A stretch of DNA of 64,000 nucleotides, taken from NCBI GenBank assembly GCA_902619805.1, contig CACNGC010000001.1:1-64000 (forward strand). The letters run 5' to 3'. This document shows positions 26,628-34,899 of the stretch, piece after piece (positions within the stretch are counted from its first letter, which is position 1; each line of letters opens with the position of its first letter). The notes under the pieces were generated by a model, which worked only from the letters and a program-made list of their open reading frames with translations, ran no database searches and had not been told where the DNA came from. The stretch is from an uncultured SAR116 cluster alpha proteobacterium. GTDB lineage: Bacteria > Pseudomonadota > Alphaproteobacteria > Puniceispirillales > Marisalimonadaceae. A program made the translations under genes and the position numbers.

Positions 26628-26647
26628 TTCTAGGGAAAGGATATATT

Positions 26648-27967
26648 ATGTCAATTACAAAATTATTTGGTGATTATGGATTTAATACTAAATCAGACAG
26701 TTTCAACGATGAAATGAAATTTTTTGCCAAAATGTCTATACTTGATTGGTGTGGAGTGGCTTATGCAGCAAAACAAGAACCGGTTTCAAAAATAGTTTCT
26801 GAAATGGTTAAAGAAGAAAATGGCATTAATCAAGCACGAGTAATTTCAACTGGAGATAACGTTTCATCAAGAGGCGCAGCTTTAGCTAATGGTGCTACAG
26901 GTCACGCATTAGATTATGATGACACTCATTTTCTTTTTGTTGGTCACCCAACGTCAAGTGCATTACCAACTGCTTTAGCCTTAGGCGAAGAATTAGAATT
27001 ATCCATAGAAGATTTATTACTTGCGTATATGACTGGAGTTGAAGTCTCCACTAGAATTGGTCATATCTTAGGCTATTCCCATTATAATGCAGGTTTCCAT
27101 CAAACTGCTACAAGTGGATCATTTGGTGCAACAATTGTTGCATCAAAATTACTAAATTTGAGCGAGGACCAGACGATAAATGCGCTTGGTTTGGTCTCAA
27201 CAAGAGCATCTGGAATTAAGTCCCAATTTGGTACTATGGGTAAACCGTATCACGCAGGAATGGCAGCATCAAATGGTATTGAAGCTGCCAAATTATCTAA
27301 ACTTGGGTTTGTATCAAGAGAAGATGGTATTGAGTGTGATCAAGGTTTTTTTCAAACTCATGGTTGGGATAAAAAAACTCCCACAAGAGCTGTAGAAAAC
27401 TTAGGAACAGAGTTTCTGTTTCCTGAAATTAAGTATAAATTTCATGCCTGTTGTCATGGTCTACATTCTTTCCTGGAAGCGCTTGATGAATTAAAACAAG
27501 AAAACAACTTTAACCCTGAATCAATTGAAGAGATAGCAATTGAAATTAACCCTTCTTGGCTCAAAGTTTGTAATATTGAAGAGCCTAAAACTGGTTTGGA
27601 ATCAAAATTTTCTTATAAATTAACAGCAGCCATGTCAATTTATGACAAAGATACAGCCGACTTAAAGACGTACAACGATGATATTTGTTTTGATGAAAAA
27701 ATAAATAATGTTAGGGATAAGGTAAGGGTCATACCTAATGATAAATTAACTAATACTCAGTCTTCAATTACTATTAAAGATGGAACTAGAGATATAAAAA
27801 ATAAACATGACTTATCAGACAAGATTGATCAAAATATTTTAGAAAATAAAATTGTTAACAAATCTGCGTCATTGCTATCAAAAAATAAATCTCATGAAAT
27901 TTCCAAAATGTTAAACGCACCTTCAGAAAATAAAGTTGCCTCTTTAGTAGATTGTTTGGTTAGCTAA
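26648..27967 (+). CDS. MmgE/PrpD family protein
   Basis: A 439-residue MmgE/PrpD protein. 'GHALDYDDTHFLFVGHP' is the family active-site segment, and 'AGFHQTATSGSFGA' and 'YKFHACCHGLHSFLEAL' follow in order. Family members are 2-methylcitrate dehydratase, cis-aconitate decarboxylase (which makes itaconate) and iminodisuccinate epimerase. The exact reaction cannot be settled from sequence, but its position among CoA-transferase, hydratase and CitE-type lyase genes suits a tri- or dicarboxylic acid. AAAGGA supports the start. Confidence 0.85.
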   Translation: MSITKLFGDYGFNTKSDSFNDEMKFFAKMSILDWCGVAYAAKQEPVSKIVSEMVKEENGINQARVISTGDNVSSRGAALANGATGHALDYDDTHFLFVGHPTSSALPTALALGEELELSIEDLLLAYMTGVEVSTRIGHILGYSHYNAGFHQTATSGSFGATIVASKLLNLSEDQTINALGLVSTRASGIKSQFGTMGKPYHAGMAASNGIEAAKLSKLGFVSREDGIECDQGFFQTHGWDKKTPTRAVENLGTEFLFPEIKYKFHACCHGLHSFLEALDELKQENNFNPESIEEIAIEINPSWLKVCNIEEPKTGLESKFSYKLTAAMSIYDKDTADLKTYNDDICFDEKINNVRDKVRVIPNDKLTNTQSSITIKDGTRDIKNKHDLSDKIDQNILENKIVNKSASLLSKNKSHEISKMLNAPSENKVASLVDCLVS

Positions 27968-29121
27968 TGGAAAGACAAAATTCTGGAAAGGATTTAGAGG
28001 GCTTATTAGTCGTAACAGTTGAGCAAGCTGTAGCAGCCCCTTACACATCGTGTAGATTGGCGGATGCAGGTGCTAGAGTTATAAAAGTTGAGAGACCTGA
28101 GGGTGATTTTGCCAGAAACTACGATAGCAATGCACTTGGAAATAGCGCCTATTTTGTGTGGTTGAATAGAGGAAAAGAGTCAATTGCTTTAGATCTTAAA
28201 AACCGTGAAGATTTTAACATTTTTGAGAATATTATTTCAAAATCCGATATTTTAATCCAAAATTTAGTACCAGGTGCATTTGACCGTCTTGGTTTAAATT
28301 TAGATGAATTAAGAAAAAAATATCCATCTTTAATTACATGTTTCATTTCTGGGTTTGGAGACGAAGGCCCATATAAAAACCAAAAAGCTTATGATATGTT
28401 AATTCAAGCAGAAACTGGTGTTATTGATATAACTGGTCTTCCAGATAAAGACGGGGTTGACGGAAGAGCAAAGGTTGGCCCGTCAGTCTGTGATATATCT
28501 GCAGGAATGACAGCTTATCAGGCAATTTTGCAAGCTCTGATCAAGAGAAGTATTAGTGGAAGAGGCAGGCACATTTCAGTTTCTATGTTTAATTCACTCG
28601 CAGATTGGATGAACCCTTTCTACCTTGGTTATGTTTATAATAACAAAATTCCAAAAAGAAACGGTATGACCCACCCAATAATCGTTCCCTATGGTGCATA
28701 TAATTGTAAAGATAATTTGACAATTTTAATTGCTATACAAAATGATAGAGAGTGGGTGAAACTATGTAAAATAGTATTAGATGACGAAACAATGGTTAAT
28801 GACCCTCGCTTTAAAACTAACTCAGATCGTGTCACTAATCGAGAATTAACAGAAAAAATTATTCAAGATAAATTTATTACTTTTGAACGTGAGGAGTTAA
28901 TTGAAAAACTCGAAGAAGCAAGCGTAGCTTACGGAAGAATATCTGACATGGAACAATTAAAAAACCATCCTCAAAACAATTTTTTAGAAATTGAAACTAA
29001 AAATGGGAAAGTTAAAGTTTTAGGCCCAGGCGCAATACATGACAACTTTATACCAGAAGTAAATAAAATGCCTGAATTAGATGAGCATGGAAAAAAAATT
29101 AGAGCTGAATTTAGTTCTTAA
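27967..29121 (+). CDS. CaiB/BaiF (class III) CoA-transferase
   Basis: A 384-residue family III CoA-transferase. Signatures include 'VVTVEQAVAAPYTSCRLADA', 'GARVIKVERPEGDFAR', 'LKNREDFNIFENIISKSD' and the catalytic Asp in 'KAYDMLIQAETGVI'. Its ATG overlaps the PrpD stop (TAATG), so translation is coupled. With the hydratases and the lyase it could activate a C5 dicarboxylate, or move CoA between the C1 and C4 carboxylates as Mct does; sequence alone does not decide. Confidence 0.87.
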   Translation: MERQNSGKDLEGLLVVTVEQAVAAPYTSCRLADAGARVIKVERPEGDFARNYDSNALGNSAYFVWLNRGKESIALDLKNREDFNIFENIISKSDILIQNLVPGAFDRLGLNLDELRKKYPSLITCFISGFGDEGPYKNQKAYDMLIQAETGVIDITGLPDKDGVDGRAKVGPSVCDISAGMTAYQAILQALIKRSISGRGRHISVSMFNSLADWMNPFYLGYVYNNKIPKRNGMTHPIIVPYGAYNCKDNLTILIAIQNDREWVKLCKIVLDDETMVNDPRFKTNSDRVTNRELTEKIIQDKFITFEREELIEKLEEASVAYGRISDMEQLKNHPQNNFLEIETKNGKVKVLGPGAIHDNFIPEVNKMPELDEHGKKIRAEFSS

Positions 29122-29139
29122 AAAAAATAGGAGATAAAT

Positions 29140-29952
29140 TTGAGAAGTATTTTATTTTTACCAACGGATAAAATTGAAAGGTTGCCAAAGGCTATAGGAT
29201 CTGGAGCTGATAAAGTCATTTTTGATTTAGAAGATGGTTTGGCTCACGAAAACAAAGCTGTTGGAAGATCTAATTTTGTAGATCTAGCTAATAGAAACTA
29301 TGAAGGTCAAGCAGAAAAGCTTTTATTGCGCATCAACGCTTTAGATACTGAAGAATATCAACATGATATAACAATGTTAAGATCTTTACCTTCTCTTCCA
29401 TACTCTATTGCTATTCCTAAAATAGAGTCTGCTGATGAATGTAGGACTTTTTTAAAAGATCTTGGAACTAATATATTAATTTTACCTCAAATTGAAACGC
29501 CGCGTGGTATCGCAACTATTGAAAGTTGGGATTGTTCAAACATAGAGTTTTCTGGAATTGGATTTGGGTCAGCAGATTATTGTGCATCTACCGGTGGTGA
29601 TATGGGTAAAGCCAGTTTAGCGTATGGAAGGGGTAAAATTATTAATGCTGCCGCATTATACAACACACTTGCTCTTGATGGTGTATGGTTAGATTTCAGA
29701 GATCCTGATGGATGTAGAGAAGAGACTTTATACGTCAAAACTATGGGTTTCAAAGGACGTTTTGCTATACATCCAGATCAGATTAAACCTATTCACGATG
29801 CTTACAGACCTACTACAGAAGAACTTGAATGGGCAAAAGGTGTTTTAGAGGAAGCTAAAACAGCAGGTTCTGGTGCTTTTAAATATCAAGGCAAAATGGT
29901 TGATGCACCTGTGTTAGCGGTTGCAAGACTGATTATATTAAGGGAGGATTAA
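29140..29952 (+). CDS. CitE/HpcH-family CoA-ester lyase (citramalyl/malyl-CoA lyase-like)
   Basis: A 270-residue TIM-barrel lyase. 'RSILFLPTDKIERLPKA', 'ADKVIFDLEDGLAHENKA' (metal-binding Asp/Glu), 'LLLRINALDT' and 'FAIHPDQI' are the CitE/HpcH family blocks. Such enzymes cleave citramalyl-CoA to acetyl-CoA and pyruvate or malyl-CoA to acetyl-CoA and glyoxylate. The start is TTG at 29140 with TAGGAG before it. It is the carbon-carbon cleaving step of this cluster. Confidence 0.87.
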   Translation: MRSILFLPTDKIERLPKAIGSGADKVIFDLEDGLAHENKAVGRSNFVDLANRNYEGQAEKLLLRINALDTEEYQHDITMLRSLPSLPYSIAIPKIESADECRTFLKDLGTNILILPQIETPRGIATIESWDCSNIEFSGIGFGSADYCASTGGDMGKASLAYGRGKIINAAALYNTLALDGVWLDFRDPDGCREETLYVKTMGFKGRFAIHPDQIKPIHDAYRPTTEELEWAKGVLEEAKTAGSGAFKYQGKMVDAPVLAVARLIILRED

Positions 29953-30492
29953 ATGGATGAAAATTCTTATGGAATTAAAAAAATAGGACCCCAAAGGTAT
30001 AGAGAAGATCCAGGTAGATATTTTGAAGATTTTCAAGTAAAAGACGTTTATGAGCATTGGCCAGGAAGAACGGTAAGCGAAGCTGATAATATATGGTTTA
30101 CAAATTTAACTATGAACACTCATCCAATTCACTTTGATGCAAATTACGCCTCTAAATCTGAGTTTGGAAAATATTTAGTTAATTCCGCTTTTACTTTAGC
30201 GCTTGTAACAGGGATGTGTGTTAGCGGTACTAGCCAAAAAGCAATAGCCAACTTGGGATGGGAAGAAATAAAAATACCTGCTCCAGTGTTTGTTGGAGAT
30301 ACATTATACTCTGAGACAGAAGTTTTAGACAAAAGAGAATCAAAATCAAGACCCACACAGGGTATTGTAAAGGTAAGACACATTGGTAAAAATCAAGACA
30401 AAATTGTTGTAATGGATATGGTAAGATCTTTCCTGGTTGCTAAACGTGGGCATAGTGTAGTTGATGATATTATTAAAGAAGCAGCTAATTAG
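29953..30492 (+). CDS. MaoC-family dehydratase (mesaconyl-CoA hydratase-like)
   Basis: A 179-residue single-hotdog hydratase. 'GRTVSEADNIWFTNLTMNTH' with 'PIHFD' gives the Asp-His hydratase motif, and 'FVGDTLYSETEVLDKRES' is the second family block. Long MaoC enzymes such as Mch of the 3-hydroxypropionate bi-cycle are larger, so this is a shorter relative. It begins immediately after the lyase stop with GGGAGG inside the lyase end, so it is tightly coupled to the lyase. Confidence 0.85.
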   Translation: MDENSYGIKKIGPQRYREDPGRYFEDFQVKDVYEHWPGRTVSEADNIWFTNLTMNTHPIHFDANYASKSEFGKYLVNSAFTLALVTGMCVSGTSQKAIANLGWEEIKIPAPVFVGDTLYSETEVLDKRESKSRPTQGIVKVRHIGKNQDKIVVMDMVRSFLVAKRGHSVVDDIIKEAAN

Positions 30493-30503
30493 AGAATAAT
30501 AAT

Positions 30504-31709
30504 ATGGATTTACCTTTATCTGGAGTTAGGGTAATTGCTTTTGAGCAATATGGAGCGGGACCATTTGGCACTCAATATTTAGCTGATTTAGGAGCAGACG
30601 TAATTAAAGTTGAACCAGCAGGTACAAGTGGTGATTATTTAAGAGCAATTGGTCCTTATTTTATAGATGGTGAAGATAGAAATTCTGCTTCCAGTATTTT
30701 TTTTCAAGCTCTCAATAGAAATAAAAAAAGTATAACTTTAGATATACTCTCAAATGATGGGAAAAAAATTCTTCAAAAATTAGTTGAGAATGCTGACGCA
30801 GTCGCGAACAATTTAAGAGGGGATGTTCCAGAAAAAATTGGAATTACTTATGATCAGCTTAAACAATATAATAAAGCAATTGTTTCAGCACATTGTTCTG
30901 CATATGGAAGAGAGGGGCCAAGAAAAAATTGGCCAGGATATGATTATCTAATGCAAGCTGAAGCCGGTTATTTTTCACTCACTGGGGAACCTAAAGGATC
31001 TCCAGCAAGATTTGGCCTTTCAATTGTAGATTATATGTCTGGGCTGACCATGTCATTTGGACTTGTAAGTGCTATACTATCCGCAAGGTCCACTGGTATT
31101 GGAAGGGATGTAGATGTTAATTTATTTGATACGGCCATGTTTAATCAAAGTTATATGGCAGCTTGGACACTTAATACTGATTTTAAAAGTGAGAGATTAG
31201 ATAGATCAGCTCATCCAATTTTAGTTCCATGTCAACTGTATAAAACTAAAGATGGTTGGATCTATTTGATGTGTAACAAGGAGAGCTTTTGGCCTGTTTT
31301 ATGTAAAAAATTAGGTAGGGGAGATCTAATTGACAATTCCAAGTATGTTGACTTTTCATCTAGGCAAAAACATAGAGATGAAATAACTAAAATTCTTGAT
31401 GAAGAATTAATGAAAAAAAACACCTCTGAATGGCTAAATGAATTTGGTGGTATTGTCCCGGCTGCCCCTATTTTAAATTTAAAAGAGTCTCTTGAAAATC
31501 CATTTTTAAAAGATAGAAAAAATATTCAAAAATTAAAAACAAAGAGGGGAGTTGATATTAGTCTATTAAAAACACCTGTTCATGTTTCAGATAACAATTT
31601 CCAAGATAAAACTGCTCCGGAGCTAGGTGAAGACACAGATAATGTCCTAAAGGAGGTTGGTTTCACTGTTCAGCAAATTAGCAGTTTTAGAGATAAAGGC
31701 ATAATCTAA
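30504..31709 (+). CDS. CaiB/BaiF (class III) CoA-transferase
   Basis: A 401-residue family III CoA-transferase, distinct from the one at 27967. 'LSGVRVIAFEQYGAGPFGTQ', 'GADVIKVEPAGTSGDYLR' and the catalytic Asp in 'PGYDYLMQAEAGYFSLTG' are present. It is the last gene of the catabolic run, 11 bases after the MaoC gene, and precedes the TRAP transporter. Two different CoA-transferases suggest two activation or transfer steps, or alternative donors. Confidence 0.88.
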   Translation: MDLPLSGVRVIAFEQYGAGPFGTQYLADLGADVIKVEPAGTSGDYLRAIGPYFIDGEDRNSASSIFFQALNRNKKSITLDILSNDGKKILQKLVENADAVANNLRGDVPEKIGITYDQLKQYNKAIVSAHCSAYGREGPRKNWPGYDYLMQAEAGYFSLTGEPKGSPARFGLSIVDYMSGLTMSFGLVSAILSARSTGIGRDVDVNLFDTAMFNQSYMAAWTLNTDFKSERLDRSAHPILVPCQLYKTKDGWIYLMCNKESFWPVLCKKLGRGDLIDNSKYVDFSSRQKHRDEITKILDEELMKKNTSEWLNEFGGIVPAAPILNLKESLENPFLKDRKNIQKLKTKRGVDISLLKTPVHVSDNNFQDKTAPELGEDTDNVLKEVGFTVQQISSFRDKGII

Positions 31710-31759
31710 CTTAATTACATAACATATTAACTAATTTATAGGATTTATTGCAATTAAAG

Positions 31760-31787
31760 GTTTACCTCAAAAGGATTACGTTATAGT
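31760..31787 (+). promoter_or_regulatory. Candidate promoter of the TRAP operon
   Basis: GTTTAC (31760-31765) and TATAGT (31782-31787), 16 bases apart, lie about 30 bases before dctP. They resemble -35 and -10 boxes. Support is weak because the region is AT-rich, but a separate promoter is expected since the binding protein is usually highly expressed. Confidence 0.3.
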
Positions 31788-31817
31788 TTGTGATTCTAAA
31801 TATTTGGAGGAAATTTA

Positions 31818-32987
31818 ATGAAATTAAATAAACTATCATTGTTAGGTGCTGCTAGTGCTGTTGCCCTAACTTTTGCGGCTGGAACCAATTTAGCTTTAGC
31901 TGATGGACATGCTGTAAAACCAATTAAAATGCGTTGGGCTTCTGACCATTCTGGTCCGCCACACCCAGCCGCTATCGCAGAAATGTTTTTTGCAGAGCAG
32001 GTTGAGAAAAAGATTCCTGGAAGTAAAGTTCAAATTTATTGGGCTAAGTCACTTTATAACGTTCCAAAAGGAACTCAAGCTCTTACAAAAGGTAATCTTG
32101 AGATGATGACTGGTCAATTTGGAAAGACTTCTAGTGTTGAGCCATATGCAAATACTATTGTTGGTGCTGGAAAATTAACATCTCCTGGCGCTATCAATGG
32201 CCTTGATGGAACAAAAACTTTTGCTCAATTAAAGAAAGTTTTTAATGACAAGCACGGGATAACTATTTTTGGTTCTGGACATTTAAGTATGTACATGGGT
32301 GCTGGTGCTGTTAAAAGTAGAATGTTAGTTCCTGGTGACTTTGCTGGTAAGAAAGTTAGAAGTATGGGACCTGCTGAAAATGCATTGTTAGGTGCTTTAG
32401 GTGCAAACCCAACTACAATGGCTTTTGGTGATGTTCCACCGGCTCTTCAAACTGGAGTTATTGATGGACTGCTAACAAGTTTAGGTGGATTTAATGCTAC
32501 CAAAGAACAAGCTCCATATTTTACTGTTGCTGGTATCAATGGTATCGTTGGTGACTATTACTGGATTGGTGCATCTAACAAGTGGTGGGCTACTCTTGAT
32601 AAAAAACAACAGGCTGCTTTAACAGATATTATTATGAATGATTTTATTCCTTACCAAAAGGCTATTAACTTTTGTAATGATAAAAGATTAGTTGATAAGT
32701 TCAAAACAACTGATAAAAGTGCTCCTGGAATTTATGTAATGAGCCCTTCAGAAGCTGGAGTTCTTCAAGCAAAAGAAGGCGGTGCTACAAATAATTGGAT
32801 TAAAACTAAAGTTGATGCAACTGGAGACAAGATGGTTGACCAGTTTACAGCTGAAGCAAAAGCCTTAGTTGCGGCTAATCCAATGGGATCAAGTGCTTTA
32901 GAAAAGACTGACTGTTCTGCATTTGCTTCAGACTTTGCTAAGTTCGCTAAAGGAACAGCTTTATACAAGAAAAAGTCTAGAAAATAA
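31818..32987 (+). CDS. dctP: TRAP transporter solute-binding protein (DctP family)
   Basis: A 389-residue periplasmic receptor. A signal peptide of about 28 residues ends 'NLALADG'; the mature part starts 'HAVKPIKMRWASDHSG'. 'GKKVRSMGPAENALLGALGA' and 'GDVPPALQTGVIDGLLT' are the DctP-family blocks, with the Arg that binds the substrate carboxylate in 'KVRSMG'. TTTGGAGG precedes the ATG. It delivers an organic acid to DctQM. A terminator-like hairpin separates it from dctQ. Confidence 0.92.
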   Translation: MKLNKLSLLGAASAVALTFAAGTNLALADGHAVKPIKMRWASDHSGPPHPAAIAEMFFAEQVEKKIPGSKVQIYWAKSLYNVPKGTQALTKGNLEMMTGQFGKTSSVEPYANTIVGAGKLTSPGAINGLDGTKTFAQLKKVFNDKHGITIFGSGHLSMYMGAGAVKSRMLVPGDFAGKKVRSMGPAENALLGALGANPTTMAFGDVPPALQTGVIDGLLTSLGGFNATKEQAPYFTVAGINGIVGDYYWIGASNKWWATLDKKQQAALTDIIMNDFIPYQKAINFCNDKRLVDKFKTTDKSAPGIYVMSPSEAGVLQAKEGGATNNWIKTKVDATGDKMVDQFTAEAKALVAANPMGSSALEKTDCSAFASDFAKFAKGTALYKKKSRK

Positions 32988-32997
32988 TTTTTTTAAG

Positions 32998-33025
32998 AAG
33001 GCCTGGCACATGTCAGGCCTTTTTA
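32998..33025 (+). terminator. Terminator/attenuator between dctP and dctQ
   Basis: An 8-bp GC-rich stem (32998-33005 with 33014-33021) around an 8-base loop is followed by a T tract to 33024. Its place inside the operon suggests partial termination, so the binding protein would be made in excess of the membrane subunits. Confidence 0.75.
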
Positions 33026-33039
33026 TTTAGTTAATTATC

Positions 33040-33591
33040 ATGGATAATTTTTACAAAATCTCAAACAAAATTCAGTCATTAATTACTGCTGTATTAGGCA
33101 GATGTTCTGCATTGCTAATGATAGCTGTTACACTCTTTGCGTTAGCTGAAATTATTAGAAGATATGTCTTTGGTGTTGTTTTTGAATGGGGTCAAGATGC
33201 AGTTATTTATATGATGGTTTCTTCAGTTGCATTTTATATTTGTGTAACTCAGATCAACAGGAATCATCTTGTGATGAGTGCTGTTTTACAACTTTTAAAT
33301 ACAAAAGGATTTCATAGAACAGTAGGTTTTTGTAAGGTTTTTGTATCTTTATTCGTTTCTGTATTTACCGGTTCTTTGACATATACTGCCTATTCAACGA
33401 TCGAATATTCAATACAGATTGGTGAAAGAACTGAAAGTTTATTTTTCTTTATGTGGCCATTTTATTTTATACTGGCTTTGGGTATGGGTTTAATGTCTTT
33501 AGTGGCCTTTCTTCAATTTATTGAAGATGTACATAGTTACATAAAGGGTGATCATTTTACCGCAGAAGTTGAAGCTGCGACAGATGTCTAA
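33040..33591 (+). CDS. dctQ: TRAP transporter small permease (DctQ family)
   Basis: A 183-residue protein with four hydrophobic helices. 'EIIRRYVFGVVFEWGQD' (the R-R-Y-x-F-x5-W-G segment) is the DctQ-family signature. It forms the membrane complex with DctM, encoded 24 bases downstream. No strong RBS is visible; the terminator just upstream implies read-through or a second promoter. Confidence 0.9.
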   Translation: MDNFYKISNKIQSLITAVLGRCSALLMIAVTLFALAEIIRRYVFGVVFEWGQDAVIYMMVSSVAFYICVTQINRNHLVMSAVLQLLNTKGFHRTVGFCKVFVSLFVSVFTGSLTYTAYSTIEYSIQIGERTESLFFFMWPFYFILALGMGLMSLVAFLQFIEDVHSYIKGDHFTAEVEAATDV

Positions 33592-33615
33592 TATTAACAA
33601 TATGGGAAACTAATT

Positions 33616-34899
33616 ATGTGGGCTTTAGGAGGATCTTTATTCAGTCTATTATTTGCTGGTGCCCCAATAGGCATAGCTTTAGCTGGTGCTACAGCTCTTC
33701 TAGTGCTCTTCGACGATTTTTTAACATATAGTACTTTATTTGAAGCTTTCTTTAGCTTTCTAACTAAATATACATTAGTAGCTATTCCATTTTTCATTTT
33801 TGCTGGTTTTTTAATGGAAAAAACAGGTTTAGTTGCAAGTCTTTTTAAATTTGCTGATTCAATAATTGGATGGGTTCCAGGTGGCTTTGCTTATGCAACA
33901 TTGCTTGCTGCTGTTTTGTTTGGAGCAATTTCTGGTTCATCCACAGCAATGGCTGCTGCAATGAGTGTTATAGCTTATCCAGAGCTAATTAAAAGAGGGT
34001 ATCCTAAATGGATGGCAGCGGGAGTTATTGCATCTGCAGGTGGTATAGCCCTTCTTATCCCACCAAGTATAACTTTAATTCTTTTTGGTGTCATAACAGA
34101 AATGTCCATAGTTGATTTGTTTTTCGCAGGTATAATTCCTGGATTGATGTTGGCTATGAGTGATGCAGTTATAATTGTTAGTGTATCTCTTTTTATTAAT
34201 TTACCTCGAGGGAAATTTGATTTGTGTGAAGTTTGGAGGTCTTTTAAAGAATCTCTACCTGCTTTATTAATGCCTGTAATTATTTTAGGTGGTTTATATG
34301 GAGGTTTGTTCACGCCTACTGAAGCAGGTGCGGCTGCAGCTAGTTATGCTCTTTTTTATGGATTAATCTTTAAAAGAAAAACATTTACGAAAGAATTAAT
34401 GCCAACAACTCTAAGAACTATGAACCTAACTGCAGTTGTGTTCTTTCTATTAGGTTGTGTTGGAATCTTCCAATTTTATCTTGCAAATATGGGTTGGCCT
34501 CAAATGATTGCTGAATGGGCTGGTGAATTGGGCCTGAGTAAAATAGGTTTTCTATTTGCACTTATGGGATCGTTATTGTTCTTATCCATGTTTCTAACAG
34601 GTGTAGCTATTTTAGTCTTAACAGTACCTATATATTTCCCTGTTGCATTGGCTCTAGGTGTAGATCCTATTCATTTAGGAATTTTAACAGCATTATGCAT
34701 AGAAATAGGAAGTGTTATCCCACCCGTTGGTTTAAATTTGTTTGCTGTTAGTGGAGTTACTGGTTTACCAGTTACAACCGTTATAAAAGGATCATTTCCT
34801 TTCTGTATTTCTGACACAGTTGTATTAATCATAGTGCTTCTATTCCCAGCTTTAGCACTTACACTTCCAGAACTCTTAGTTGAATCTCACTTTAATTAA
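33616..34899 (+). CDS. dctM: TRAP transporter large permease (DctM family)
   Basis: A 427-residue, about twelve-helix inner-membrane protein. 'TLVAIPFFIFAGFLMEKTGL', 'GAISGSSTAMAAAMSVIAYP', 'LLIPPSITLILFGVITE' and 'GSVIPPVGLNLFAVSGV' are classic DctM motifs. It uses the sodium or proton gradient to carry the substrate from DctP. It overlaps the convergent amidase gene by four bases. Confidence 0.93.
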   Translation: MWALGGSLFSLLFAGAPIGIALAGATALLVLFDDFLTYSTLFEAFFSFLTKYTLVAIPFFIFAGFLMEKTGLVASLFKFADSIIGWVPGGFAYATLLAAVLFGAISGSSTAMAAAMSVIAYPELIKRGYPKWMAAGVIASAGGIALLIPPSITLILFGVITEMSIVDLFFAGIIPGLMLAMSDAVIIVSVSLFINLPRGKFDLCEVWRSFKESLPALLMPVIILGGLYGGLFTPTEAGAAAASYALFYGLIFKRKTFTKELMPTTLRTMNLTAVVFFLLGCVGIFQFYLANMGWPQMIAEWAGELGLSKIGFLFALMGSLLFLSMFLTGVAILVLTVPIYFPVALALGVDPIHLGILTALCIEIGSVIPPVGLNLFAVSGVTGLPVTTVIKGSFPFCISDTVVLIIVLLFPALALTLPELLVESHFN

